Both the position numbers and the translations under genes were made by a program. Of a stretch of 64,000 bases of DNA, positions 34,475 to 51,198 are shown piece after piece. Where the stretch lies: contig NC_064677.1 in assembly GCF_023278565.1 (NCBI RefSeq), positions 3,472,001 to 3,536,000 on the forward strand, written 5' to 3'. The first letter of the stretch is position 1. Each line of letters begins with the position of its first letter. Origin of the DNA: Colletotrichum lupini. Taxonomy: Eukaryota; Ascomycota; Sordariomycetes; Glomerellales; Glomerellaceae. The notes beneath the pieces are model-generated. The model made no database searches. It was not told the DNA's origin and was given only the letters and a program-made list of their open reading frames with translations.

Positions 34475-36442
34475 TTATGAGCGCTGTGGTCGCATGTTCT
34501 CCTTGTTATTGCTCTGGCCCGACGCTGCGCGCCTCTTGTCGGCCTTTCTCTGTTCTATTCGCGCGATGGCCGCTGCTCGTCTCTGCGGAGGTAATGTGCT
34601 CTTGGACATGTTTGCCGCCAGCATGGTGCTGGCCTCGACATCGGGCTCGCCCGGCCCCCCTAGCCGAGCAAAACGATCCTGTAGCAAATCAATTGGTGCG
34701 TCCTTGTCCTTGCTGGAGAACCTGTGTCGAGGTGCCGGCGTGTTGCCTGTCGGAACCTCGCTCGAGGTGACGATCCGGTCGTTTAGATCAGGACCTAGGT
34801 ATTCTCTGTTGCGGGGTGACCTTGGGATGAAAGGTCGCCACTTAGGCTTGTCAAGACTGACACGGTTCGAAAAGATTTCGGACTGGGGGCGCCTTGGTCG
34901 TTCTCTCGCCGGCGGCTCGTCGTCTGAACTGGGGGAGTCGGCATCTCGCTGATATTTGTCTCGAAGATTTTGAGACTTTGGCTCGTTGAGCTTCTTCCCT
35001 AGTGATTCTACCAGGTCGAAGCTCCGGCGGCCTATTTCGGTCGATGTTTTACGGCCTTTGTGATCCGCAGTGAAGCGGTCAGTCTCTTGAGCGCGTTGTT
35101 CTCTGACGGCAGGCTCTCGTTCATGGGGAACAGCAGTGTTCTTCGTCTTCGGTACATCAGCTGTTCCTGCTTTGAGAGTCTTGTTTTCTCTCTTGAGCTC
35201 GTTGATCTTCTCCGTCGCCTTCTCTAAGATGCGCCGCGTATCTTCTTGCGTAGCTTCGGCATCCATTCTGTAATTCTCAAACTCCGACTTTAACTTGCGT
35301 AACTCATCGTCTTTCTTGCGTAACTCATCGTCTTTCTTGCGTAACTCATCGTCTTTCTTGCGAATCGCATCCTCTAGCTCGTCCACGCGCTTCCCCGTTG
35401 GCGTGGCGTCATTGCCTTGTTCCTTGTTCTGTGATGGTTGTTGCTCGGCAAGCCGTTTGTTTTCTTCGGCGAGCTTGTTTGCTCGTTGCTCTGCAAACAG
35501 GAGATCGGACTTCAGCCGCTCTACTTCCTCTCGTAGCTGCCCATTCTCCTTGACTTGTGTTCTAGCCTTCCTCAATTCTCGCTGGGCCTCGAGCAAGGTC
35601 TTGTGTGTTCGTGGTGAGGCAGCCTGCCGCCGGCGCCTGCTTCGTGCATCCCCCTCGTCGTCTTCGCCATTTTCGCGGTTCTCTAAAAGGGCCGCCAATT
35701 CTTGCACCTGCGTCCGGTACTCAACAGCTACGGCAGTCTGTTTTGCCAAGTCTTTGATGAGCTGAGGGTTGTCTCTCTCTTCGCCGCTGGCTCGCTGCTT
35801 CGCAGCAATCTGCGCCGCCATCTCAGAGATCTTCTTCTCCATTTTGGCGGCCTTCTCTTGCTCCTCCCTGAGTTTGGCGTTGAGGTCGATAGCCTCGGCG
35901 TCCTTCATCTTGGCGTATGACTTGGCAAGCTGTTTGTACTTGAGCAATTTCTCCATCTCGGCTTTAGCGTCCTGGTGATATTGTTCGAATTCCGACTTCC
36001 AGTACTTGCCCGACCGCGAATGGGGCTCGTTAAGGTCCATTGTGATATCGTGCATGCATTGGTCGTCGTCGGCCTCCTCCCATTCGTCCCCAGCATCGTC
36101 ACTCCTGGCTGCGGTGGTCCGCGTCTGGCTCCTCTCCCGCGAGCTTGAAGTTCCTTTGTTGCGTCGTGAGTTCTCCATTGTTTCGGTCAATCTGGTGCGC
36201 TTGCTTGCGGAGTCGCTGGTCGTGTCGGCAAAACTGTCTGGGAATCTCCCCGGTCGTTCCTCGGTGTCTACTTCTTTGCCCTTTCTGTTGTCGACCTTCT
36301 TGTTATCCAGCACATCGTGCCCGAACGACACACGCTTCCGTCGAGAGGTTCCGGTTCCAGGAGTGAGAAGAATTCCTTGAGGTTGTTTCATCGGGGTTCG
36401 GGATTCAGCATCAGAGTCGTCTTCGTCCTTGCGACGCGCCAT
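34475..36442 (-). CDS. Cut12-like spindle pole body protein
   Basis: Single exon of 655 aa. The N-terminus has GILLTPGTGTSRRKRVSFGHDV, containing an RVxF-type PP1-docking motif (KRVSFG, about residues 36-41). A Cut12-domain segment follows (DITMDLNEPHSRSGKYWKSEFEQYHQDAKAEMEKLL, given in part), then long coiled coil (about 160-440) and a basic disordered C-terminus. Fission yeast Cut12 sits at the spindle pole body and recruits PP1 to control mitotic entry; the same role is inferred here from the domain and docking site. In the coiled coil, the seven-residue unit KKDDELR repeats three times exactly. No intron is needed. Confidence 0.8.
   Translation of the reverse strand: MARRKDEDDSDAESRTPMKQPQGILLTPGTGTSRRKRVSFGHDVLDNKKVDNRKGKEVDTEERPGRFPDSFADTTSDSASKRTRLTETMENSRRNKGTSSSRERSQTRTTAARSDDAGDEWEEADDDQCMHDITMDLNEPHSRSGKYWKSEFEQYHQDAKAEMEKLLKYKQLAKSYAKMKDAEAIDLNAKLREEQEKAAKMEKKISEMAAQIAAKQRASGEERDNPQLIKDLAKQTAVAVEYRTQVQELAALLENRENGEDDEGDARSRRRRQAASPRTHKTLLEAQRELRKARTQVKENGQLREEVERLKSDLLFAEQRANKLAEENKRLAEQQPSQNKEQGNDATPTGKRVDELEDAIRKKDDELRKKDDELRKKDDELRKLKSEFENYRMDAEATQEDTRRILEKATEKINELKRENKTLKAGTADVPKTKNTAVPHEREPAVREQRAQETDRFTADHKGRKTSTEIGRRSFDLVESLGKKLNEPKSQNLRDKYQRDADSPSSDDEPPARERPRRPQSEIFSNRVSLDKPKWRPFIPRSPRNREYLGPDLNDRIVTSSEVPTGNTPAPRHRFSSKDKDAPIDLLQDRFARLGGPGEPDVEASTMLAANMSKSTLPPQRRAAAIARIEQRKADKRRAASGQSNNKENMRPQRS
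35294..35356 (-). repeat. Three perfect 21-bp tandem repeats in the Cut12-like gene
   Basis: The unit CTTGCGTAACTCATCGTCTT + T occurs three times without a change, encoding KKDDELR on the minus strand, with a partial fourth copy after it. Heptad length preserves the coiled-coil register. Confidence 0.95.
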
Positions 36443-37411
36443 GGTGGCAGTATTATCGTCGTCGGGTCGCGCGGGTGTTCCAAAGATGGCGCTTTTGAGT
36501 GCGCGGGCGGCAAAGACGGGCGCGGGCGTATCTGGTTGCTCAATCTGTGTTGTGTCGTCTGCTGTGGATTAGAAGTCAGAAAAGCCGTGCGATGCGGCGA
36601 GAAAGAAGGGTCGGTCTGGCTGGGTCTTCTCACCTGCGCCTGCGTTTGCTCTGTTTCCCCCCGACGCGCCCTCCAACCCTCGTCTAAGAACCCAGCCCAA
36701 CATCCTAGGTTGCTTGTGGGCTTCTTATCGGTGGAGGAAGTTGGTTGTGCCAGTAGATGTATGCACGCGGATCAATGGTGTCTGAGGTTGAGCGGAGTCC
36801 GACAGACTAGATCACATCACATGCGCTCGTGTCCCGGCGGGTCAGGTATCAATTATTTGCGCAGTCTTTGGTGATCTGACCGCGGCGAACAGATGTGGTT
36901 TCTCAGTTGTTTACTTTGTTACCGCATACGGACGGCGCGTCCGTGGTTCGGCCCCTGGTCCCACACAGTGCTGAGTCATCCCGCGTGCACACTGCCTCCA
37001 ATGTCTGTCACTTCCATTGCCCCTCGTCTCAGGGTTCTTCAGAGCTTCAGGCGCCTTGGCCCACTGAAAAGAGTAACTAAGACGGTCAGCGTCATCATTG
37101 AGGGGCACTTGTTCGCCCCAAAACGACTACCCACTTTCAGTTTGGCAGCGGTAAGGCACCCAGCTGAAGGCGAATGCGCCGTACTGTGACAGCGCACCAG
37201 GCCGCCATCCGTCGATGGTCGCGGTGTGGCGCTTTCATCGGCTAGACCTGCGCTTGTGACTTCTTCCTCTTTTCTTCTTAGCTCTTCTTCACCCATATCA
37301 CTATATCTGAATAACTAACTTTGCTCAACGTACCAATTATGGCTTTCCCGTAACGGACTGTCACGGCTCGCGCTGTGGTGATTCGTCAAGCCTTTTCTCG
37401 TCGTCCTCGAT
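36443..37411. other. Divergent promoter of Cut12-like gene and GCN2
   Basis: About 970 bp between head-to-head genes. No coding sequence is supported, and I saw no clear regulatory site. Confidence 0.5.
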
Positions 37412-42616
<5,205 letters not shown>

Positions 42617-44550
42617 TCAGATGGGTAAGGTAGATGGGGCGAGCTTGTAACTTGCTGCCGCAAGATACAGAGAAATAAAGAAATGAAGAATCCCTGGAAG
42701 CTCAATTATTTTGTCCCTGATTCCTTTCCAAGGTCTTTTATCGGTTTTCTTCACCATTTCTACCGAGAGTTCGTACTCGAAGCACCGATTTCGTTCGAGT
42801 CTGCAAGAACAATCCCTTGGTGTAGGTCGTGGCGGTTCGTGGCGGTTGGCAGCGGTGGTGCCAAAACCAGCACAATGAACGGGAAAGCAGGGGTCCGATG
42901 CCGGGGCGGTAACTTGTGACGTGGGTTTCTGCGAGTTTGCATGGCTGGGTCGGGACGATCGGACCAAGGAGCATTGAGTTTATCTGGGGTTCGACTTGGT
43001 TTACCTACACTACTGTGACGCCTTTCTTGCGACATACCATGTATGTAAAGTAGGTAATAAGGATTTACGTGCCGGGTCGTTATGCGAGGACAGAGGCTCC
43101 CGGTCAGGTACCGAAACGGAAGTATTTTGGAGCGTTCGATCAGTTGATTTCCAACTTGTACGGATACCTTGATGGCATATTATAGAGGATGGATACTATG
43201 ATAGATCTCGTATCATTTACAACTTTTTTTCCATACGAGTGTCCTTAGTCATCTTGGGCAGTCTTTGGAAACAGTAGCCAAGGTGGATGGGATACTCGAG
43301 GGAATCATGCGGTGTAAGTGCTGTGCTGGTACCTGATGTGGTGACAGGCTGAAATGCACAGACAACAAAGAGAAACCTGGCAGTGCCTGTGAGGTGCATG
43401 GCGAGTCCGGACCACCACCCCTTTGCAGTGTCAGAGTGTGTTGTTGGCTTGGAGTTGAAGACTGGAGGTGGCGGAGGCGAGGTCGAGTAAGCATACACAA
43501 AGATGACACAGCAATACTGATGGCAGAGCAGACAAGAGATTTTCCATTGCGAAAGGTTTGTTGGTGGCGGTATATTTGGCTGGCTGACTGACGCTTTCAC
43601 TGGTGAAGTGACCTTTACATTGTTGTGCGAATACTTCGCAAAGTCCTCGAATGTCCAAGGACAATAAGACAAGGGCCAGAAGCAGAGGCACCCGACAGCG
43701 GCAGACAAGGAGTACTTACTCCGCAAGGTAGGGTGCTGGTACTGCTAGGGCCAAGGACAGACGACGGCTCTGAAGCTGGCCACGGATCCGAGACACTGCG
43801 TGACCTCCTTGAGGAGTCTAGCCATCTCGGGTGGTCCCTGGTCCCATGGTATCCCAAATCGTCCAGGCAGGGCAGTTTCCGGTCTACTAACCTTGCGGAG
43901 TACCTCATGGCAGGGAACCTTGATAAATTGCAAAGGGACCACCTCAGACTCTGGCTGGAATTGCTGCTTTCTAAATTTGAGACTATTTCTTTGCATCGCG
44001 ACTTCCCGTTGTTCAGCTTTGTCCCCGGATGCCCTCTTCTTTTTCTCTCCCATCGCACACAGCACAAAATCTCTCTCCCTGGACCAGGCCTTTACCGCCG
44101 CTCCATTCCCCGTCTCATACTCTTACACACCCGAATCCCACCACCCACCAAATAGCCCCAGGTCTTCATACGTACGGGTCGGTCCTCCCGTCTCCCTTTA
44201 TCTTATCGCCTGCCGCCCACTCCGAGTCAGGTCGGTGGTTTATCGAGTCATCCCCTTTCGCCCCTCCATACCCTCCATCCCACCTCATCGTCGCTTCCTT
44301 TCTCTGGTCACACGCCTCTTGTGAGAACTTGCGGTGCGCCTTCTTCACTGTCTGCCCACACGAGTGCCCTCCTTTTTCTACTGCTGCTCGTGCACACAAT
44401 TGCATACTTGCATCGTATCAAATTCCGACATCTTCTTCTCTGCGACAAATCGATCTCATCGCTCCAACTTCATCCCACTCCCTCACGACTAAGTGGTTCT
44501 TTCCCGCATACTAATCACCGCCACCTTACCGTTACAAATACTCCAACATC
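42617..44550. other. Gap between GCN2 and CDC34
   Basis: Holds the GCN2 3' flank, a C/T-rich leader before CDC34 (about 44050-44550) and one possible small minus-strand gene listed separately. Nothing else is supported. Confidence 0.45.
43745..44053 (-). CDS. Possible small hypothetical protein
   Basis: An uninterrupted frame of 102 codons beginning MGEKKKRASGDKAEQREV, divergent from CDC34 with a 500-bp gap. It is Lys/Arg/Glu-rich at the start and ends in a more hydrophobic region (RFGIPWDQGPPEMARLLKEV). Its composition looks protein-like, and a GTAAGT motif just downstream (43720-43725) suggests a spliced continuation could exist, but no family is recognised. It may be chance. Confidence 0.28.
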   Translation of the reverse strand: MGEKKKRASGDKAEQREVAMQRNSLKFRKQQFQPESEVVPLQFIKVPCHEVLRKVSRPETALPGRFGIPWDQGPPEMARLLKEVTQCLGSVASFRAVVCPWP

Positions 44551-45292
44551 ATGGCGCAGAAGCGATTGATGAGTGAATATCAAACCCTGCAGAAGGAGAA
44601 ATGGGTTCACATTGATGTCGACGAGCGGAATGTCTTGAACTGGAAGCTTGGCCTCATGGTCGTCAACCCTGACAGCGCCTTCAACGGAGGCTACCTCAAG
44701 GTTTGTTTGATCTTCCCTCCCCCAAATACACTGTAAAAGCACACGGCTTACTGAATTTTTCTAGGCCGAAATGACGTTTCCTCGAGACTACCCATACCAG
44801 CCTCCCACCTTCCGCTTCCTCAACAAGAATATCTGCCACCCAAACATCTACACCGACGGCAAGCTCTGCATCTCCATCCTCCACACTCCCGGCGAAGACG
44901 AGCAGTCTGGCGAGCAGGCCTGCGAGCGTTGGTCTCCTCTGCAGGGCGTCGAGTCGGTCTTGCGTTCTGTCCTGCTCCTTCTGGACGACCCTGAGATCAA
45001 CTCTCCCGCCAACGTCGACGCAAGCGTTCTCTACCGTGACAACCGCGCCGAGTACCAGAAGAGAGCGCAAGATACGGTCGCGAAGTCCAAGAAGGACATT
45101 CCCGAGGGTGTGGTCTTCCCCACATCTGCTGATCTGGAGCCTGTGCCTCAGAAGCCCATCGACGACGACGCCTTCTGGAACGAGACGGACGACGAGGGCG
45201 ACTTTGATTTGGGCGGCAGCGATAGCGACTTCGACATGGATCAGTACAACGAGGACGATGAAGACGAGGATGCGGACGACGATAAGCCTTGA
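44551..45292 (+). CDS. CDC34: Cdc34/Ubc3-type ubiquitin-conjugating enzyme
   Basis: E2 of SCF ubiquitin ligases, driving cell-cycle protein turnover. Exons 44551-44700 and 44765-45292 give 225 aa. The catalytic Cys is in HPNIYTDGKLCISILH (about C85). The acidic loop insertion typical of Cdc34, beside the active site (PGEDEQSGEQACERW, about 92-106), is present. The C-terminal tail (about 190-225) is almost entirely Asp/Glu, as in Cdc34, where it binds the Cul1 basic canyon. A 64-nt intron follows GGYLK. The combination of loop and tail excludes ordinary Ubc7/Ubc4 types; Ubc7 has the loop but not the tail. Confidence 0.93.
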
Positions 45293-46756
45293 CTCCAACC
45301 CTCGAACATGGGAATCGACTCAGCACACACTTTTCTGCTCCAACTTGAACGTGCGACACCAAGAAATGCAAACAATTCCCGGCGGGCACTCTGACTTGGC
45401 GGCGGCGGCGGCGTTTGCGGTGGTCTGCTTTTCCATCTCTCACATTTCTTACATCCTTCTTTCTCTACACGCATGATAATGCATAGCGACGGCCCCGGGC
45501 GTTTTACCGGCTGTCAGCACGGCCTGCTTAGGCTAACACGGCGTCTTGGTTTCTTTTACGGGTTTGGCATCATTCAATGTCTGAGGAGGGCTTCTGGGAA
45601 GGGTTTCCACACAGGGATACGGGAGTTCATATTTGGCTCTGCAAAAGCAGAGATATCAGAAGGGGGCGGGATTCAGTAGTTTGGTGGCTGATTGGCAAAC
45701 CAAGCAGCCAGAACAGCGTATGAGATACCGCACTTAGACCAATCAATGATTTTACAACTGAGCAACTGCAGAGTGCGCCACTGTGGGAAAATTTAGCAAA
45801 GCTCGATTATCTGAGAAAGTATACCGTACCTTTTGCGGGTAATAAGCAGACTTTCCCTGACGTTCTCGGCCAGTCTATCGCACCTTTACGTACCTACTCC
45901 GGTCACTTTCCATATGCCGCTCGTCGGTACAACATTCGCGACGACTGGGCCGGCAGTGGCCGTAAACGTGCACGCCGTTCCGATCCTTCAGCGCCGTAAG
46001 GGGCTTAAAGTGTAAATTTGCCCCGCTGACACCATCAGCATCCATGAGGGTTTTCAATGACCTCGTCTTACCTAACTTTCTACGAAGTAGATGGGTAACA
46101 TCAGGAAGAAAGACCTATTGCCGACTACTCTCCTTTCTCTGAGTAGTTGAACCTAGAGCTCGATTTACATGTTTGCTTAATTGTATCCCAAAGGCTAGGT
46201 GCCTATGAGGGTAAAGAGTGATGGTGACGGTAGATGGTGGGGAAGTGTCTTTGTGCCGCTGCTACCTTGGGACGCACTGTCCACTAGAGCAATCGGCAGG
46301 ACAGACAGCTCATGGGGCCTTCTCAGCACAGCTCTACGTACTTGCATCTGACGCCACTTCCACGTCCCTTAGGTACCATACCGAACGTGAGGTGTCCTGA
46401 CCCCATCTGACGACAAGACGAACGGAGTGGAATTGCGAGTCCGCTGGCACTGCTTTCTCCCGTACTGTTACTGAGTGCTGCCTTCCGACCTTTCTTCCGC
46501 ACCCTTACGGGCAGCATCACGCCTAGACCGGGTCGCCTCTACAGCACGTCGGGTCCTTTCCGTTTGGCACTACCCACACCTCCGAGCCTCTCTCTGGCAA
46601 AGCTACATGCGCCAGGTCACCTACGACTCCAGCCCGTCTTTCTCGATAGCCATGCGCAACTACCCTCAACCCTTCCACCACCGTCGCTTTTAATCGAACC
46701 ATTCGCAACGAATCGATTCGACAACAATATTCTTGTCTGAGGGGTGGCTCTACAAC
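45293..46756. other. Gene-free stretch between CDC34 and the USP-like gene
   Basis: 3' flank of CDC34 and promoter of the next gene. No coding region is supported on either strand. Confidence 0.5.
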
Positions 46757-49700
46757 ATGGCGCCTGAACCCACGCCTGAGGATGTGGACAACTTCCTTGA
46801 GTTCTCGGGCCTTGACCCCGCCAGAGACCGTAATATCGTCATTACGGCACTCAAGGTGAGATGACGGCGGCTGTTAGACAAGCGCGATGCTCGTCCTGCT
46901 GCACAGAAGGGCTGACGTGGAGTACAGAGCAACAGCAATCGGGATGAGCTTGCGTCAGAGGTCTTGATAGATGGAGTCGACGTGGTATGTCGTGCCCTGG
47001 TCAAAGAGCGCTTCATCGCAGCTAACAGGGCTCCCAGTTCCGGAGGAAATATACATGGGACGACACAGCATTCGGAGCCAGTCGTGACGGGGAGCCGAAC
47101 CACACGGGTATAGGTGCGTCTGGTCCTGCGCTCCAGCAGCTGGAGATATCGTGTTGCTGACTCTTGCTGGCCAGCTTTCAACATCGAGGCCCCCGACAAT
47201 GCCGTCATACAAGGCGTTACGCCTCCACCCGACAACGGCTTCTACGGGCCTTCAGCAGGTGCTCCCTCACGACCTCCATCGAGAACAAACAACCGATCGC
47301 CGCTTGGTAGGATGATTGACTGGACGACCGGGGACCTTTCCGGTACTGCCTTCCCTGTTGTGTGGGGCTTTGGCTGACCATGGACATTAGGAGCTCCCAG
47401 TACTGCTGCGCAAGAAGAGGACGATTACAACAGGGCCATTCGAGACTCCCAGCGGGATGCAGACTACATACCTCAGGAAGCCGGCGTCACGGGCGGAAGC
47501 GCCGGCGCCCCGCACTTTGGACCTGCCAACAGGTCTGACTACGACTCGAATAGCTGGGCTATGGTGACGACGGCAACGAGCTCGTACCAAACGACAGTCG
47601 ATGACGACCCCGCCCCTTCTGCGAGGAAGCGAGAAGATGACGCCCCGGCGTTTCTCGTGCAGAGAACCACGGCACGCACATCTAAGCACCATCTGGATTC
47701 CGTGTTGACAATTCTGCATGAGATTCCGCTTGCACGCAATATCTTACTGCAGGGTGGTGAACAAGCTGCCAGCTATGGCCACAACAGCGAATGGTGGAAA
47801 GGTCAACCGATTTACGCCCCTCACGTCCTGGCCGCCATGAACCAAGGCGACCTCCAGTGGGCTGACGACACGAAGCCGGACTTTCATGAGGAGATTCATC
47901 GTCTAATGGCTTTTTTGGACCTGACTGAGAGAAGCTACGGTTCTGTCGATTCCATGGCTGATCTGGTTCCCAAAACCAACTTCGCTACCGAGAGACAGTT
48001 CTTTGATACACTCGTCGAGAAGACCGATGCCGATGTCATCAAACCCCTGACGCACCTAGCATGCCCCATGTCTACAGATACCTTAGAGAGGACTCAGGAC
48101 CCACACAGATTTGCGTTTTTGAACTTTGAGTTGACGAAGAGTCAATATGAAAAGACGACGTCTCTGTACGAAGCTTGGAACTGGATCGTGTGGCACGATG
48201 TCATGACGTGGCTGGAGCTCAATGCGGATACCGGAATGGTTGTCCTCGACGACATGGGCGAGGTCATGACAGTTGTTATCGATGGCGATGGCACGCCCGA
48301 TAAGCTTGACATTCCCGAAGTGTGGTATCCAGAGCGCTATCTAGAGAGCCGGAAGGAAGAGGCAAAGGTCTGCCAGGAACACCTTGCGTGGGTGCATAGA
48401 ATGCTCTACGAGGCCGAATCCAAGGAGTTCGAGCTCACTAAGTGGATTGATCCGAAGACCGACAAGGTCCACAACAAAGAGGAAATGCTGGAGAAGACAA
48501 TCAAGGAGTATGAGAGCCACGTCAACTATCTGGACGGCCTGGGACGGTTCAGAGAGCTGCGAAAGTCAGACGACGATGAGCAAGGTACCCTTCGTCTAGA
48601 AGACGTGCCGTGTGTCTTGTCTGAAGGCGAGGAGGAGCTTTTCAAGAGCTCGCAAAAGGTGCTCCAGAGATGCAAGTGGCAGCTTGCTCAAGTCAGAGAA
48701 AAGCAACAGAGTACGTCGAGCTCAATGTTTACCACATGTTTATCGGCCACTAATAATGGAAGCAGAACTCAAGTGGGAACGTGAGAGGCTCGAGGAAAGG
48801 AAGCAGTATCTCAACACTATACTGACTGACCCCGACAAGCCAGGCTTGAGCAAGCCGTTCACTGGCAAGAAGTACCTCTTGAGGGGAATAGCAACGCAGC
48901 AAAACGTGACATATGTCTGCAAGCGAGCCGAGCCGACCCTCATTGACATTGATGAGACGCCGACTTTAGTAGACCAGTGGTGGCGGCTGTCTTATAGTGC
49001 GAAACAATACGCAAAGGCCGAGGTACGCGAAGCTGCAGCGTGTTTCTCTTCGGGACTCACTTGGATGCTGACTTGTTACAGAAATACACCTTCCAACAGG
49101 TGGTTGACGCAATCTACTTTGAGACTAAGAACCCGTTGCTCGTGTATGCCACAGAAGACGCAATCAATACGCCTGTGTCACCGCTTTCAGACGCCCTATT
49201 ACGGTTCGCAAAGGCTGAGAACAAGATCTTCAGGCAAGAATTGAACCAGGAAACCACGGAGGAAGTGGCCAACTTGAGAAACACAAACATGTCGCCAATT
49301 TCGCCGTCCAAGAGGAAATACCGGTCAGGCAGCGTCGATTCTATGGCAACCAACCGAGCTTCATTGGGCAACAGCGATACAAACTCGCGCGCCGGGGACT
49401 TTGAGACGGATCCATTCGGCGACGGAGACGGCACCATGGACACGGAAATGACCGATCTGTCGACCAGGCAAAGTACTACAGGGACACAAAACTCGAGTCT
49501 AGCCCAGGTCATGTACTCTAGTGAGACCCAAGATAAGGCACGAGGAGGTTACGACATCAACGGGCCAGGCATGGGACAGGACGGCCTTTCGACCAGTGCT
49601 CCCACGGACGACGTCACAGAGATTAGTCGTACAGTGACGCCAGACGTAGACGTGGAAGAGCCAGCCAAGGGGCCCGAGATGCAGGAACGGAGCGGAAGCG

Positions 49701-49816
49701 GGGCCGGATCGCCATTCATGGCTAGACACTCGATTTATGGAACGGCACACGACCCCAGAGACGAGCAAAAGACGATAAAAATGATGGATATGGAGATTCC
49801 CGATGAGCATCAGTAG
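46757..49816 (+). CDS. UBA/UIM protein with apparently dead USP25/28-like domain
   Basis: Seven exons (46757-46855, 46928-46984, 47038-47113, 47175-47306, 47391-48710, 48766-49022, 49082-49816) join in frame to 891 aa. The order is a UBA-like N-terminus (DVDNFLEFSGLDPARDRNIVITALK), a UIM (EEDDYNRAIRDSQ, about 129-146), and then from about 208 a region tracking the USP fold of human USP25/28. HHLDSVLTILHEIPLARNILL matches the helix after the Cys box. LDIPEVWYPERYLESRKEEAK matches the stretch before the USP25/28 coiled-coil insertion, and DQWWRLSYSAKQ...NPLLVYATE matches the C-terminal finger. The catalytic Cys (expected NTCW/Y) is replaced by a TARTSK segment, and no GHY/GHYWAY His box is present. 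The C-terminus is Ser/Thr/Asp-rich. It is probably a ubiquitin-binding scaffold; fungal copies are usually just called ubiquitin-interaction proteins. Confidence 0.8.
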
Positions 49817-51198
49817 CTTGGGCACTAGAGAGCATCACAGGGGGGAAGGTTTGGTCTACACAGTGAGACTTGCAAAGGCATAACGATACAGGCAAAGCCT
49901 TGAGAGGTATGCAAAGCAGCAAGCTTGCATCTTTTGCTTCTCGGAGGCTCTGCAGCACAGCACAGCGCAACACGGCATTGACATGGTATGATGATGATGT
50001 ATGCAATAGGCGATGAGATTATCAATCATTGGATACCCCATTGGCTCGGTTTATTTGATGCAAGCATGTGTACCTACCTACTATGTACCTAATTCATCAA
50101 TGATCAATATTGTCATTGACGTAGGTGCCTTATCTTGTACTGCGTATGTCGGATAACTGCGTAGAAGGTTCTCGAAGCTTCTTATTCAACTAGGAGAATT
50201 GAGAGACGCTACAGGGATATAGTGGCTTGAAGCGGCACTCGAGCCACGGCATGAGCCTGACTCCGCTATTCCCGCACGGCAAGAGACCCCGCCATTTTCG
50301 TCATTGTCCATTTGCGACTGCTTCCCTGCTGCCCAAAGAGCTCCCTGGCCGATGATACTCGTCTGGAATGAAGGATATCATGAGCATAAGTACCTATCTC
50401 AGGACCCGGTTTACTAAAAGACTGGATAAGTACTACCTAGATGTAGAGGATTGTATGGATACTTTTGTGATCAGACAACCTCGAGACCAAGGGCCTGACT
50501 GGACGAGCCCCATCCAGCCTTTCTGCGCTCTTCCATCGAGGCAGTTCGAGTGAGATCACCCGATTCGACGCCCCGCCAGGTTTTGGGTCGCAAAGTCACA
50601 AGGGGACGGGGGTAACGGTGGTCGAGGCTCCCCCTCCTTCCTTCCTGCTCCCGCCAATCCCGTCCTCTTAGGCTCTCCCTTCCCACCCCCCTGCTCTTTG
50701 GGGCTGGGCTCCTCTCGAGAGAGAGACGGGCACCGAACCTTCCACAATCACGCCCTGTTTCTTCCATTGAAGACGGCCGGGGGTGCTTTTCTACCACTAG
50801 ACGCTCTGGGCTCCCCTCGGTGACCCAGTCTTTCTTGGCTTTTTACCTTGCGCAGTAAGGACCAACTTTACCTTACGTCGAGGTACATATCACACACCGA
50901 GACCCAGACAGTCGGCTGCATCATCCAACCATTCTCTCCAATTCTTCTTTTCTTTAAAAAAAAACCACCAACCTTTTTTTTTTCTTTTGCAGTTCACTAC
51001 CTACACGCACGTCGATTGACTGCGCAAGCAAAGCAACATTCAAGGATTCAGACATAAAGTCACCCCAAGTGACACACGAAAAGACAGAACATCAGCGAAG
51101 ACAAGTGACAGTTTCGCTGCGATATCCACACTACTTTTACCCCTCCGTTTAATTGACTGGTCGACTTTTACACAACAATCACACGACAGTCTTGAACA
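49817..51198. other. Promoter region of the Sis1-type J-protein gene
   Basis: Includes the 3' flank of the USP-like gene, a heat-shock element at 50164 and a C/T-rich leader before 51199. No gene was found. Confidence 0.5.
50164..50181 (+). promoter_or_regulatory. Four-unit heat-shock element
   Basis: GAAggTTCtcGAAgcTTC: four perfectly alternating GAA/TTC pentamer units at 5-bp spacing, the strongest class of Hsf1 site. It lies about 1.0 kb before the Sis1-type gene, whose yeast counterpart is an Hsf1 target, and about 350 bp after the preceding gene. The motif is read directly; the target is inferred. Confidence 0.65.
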
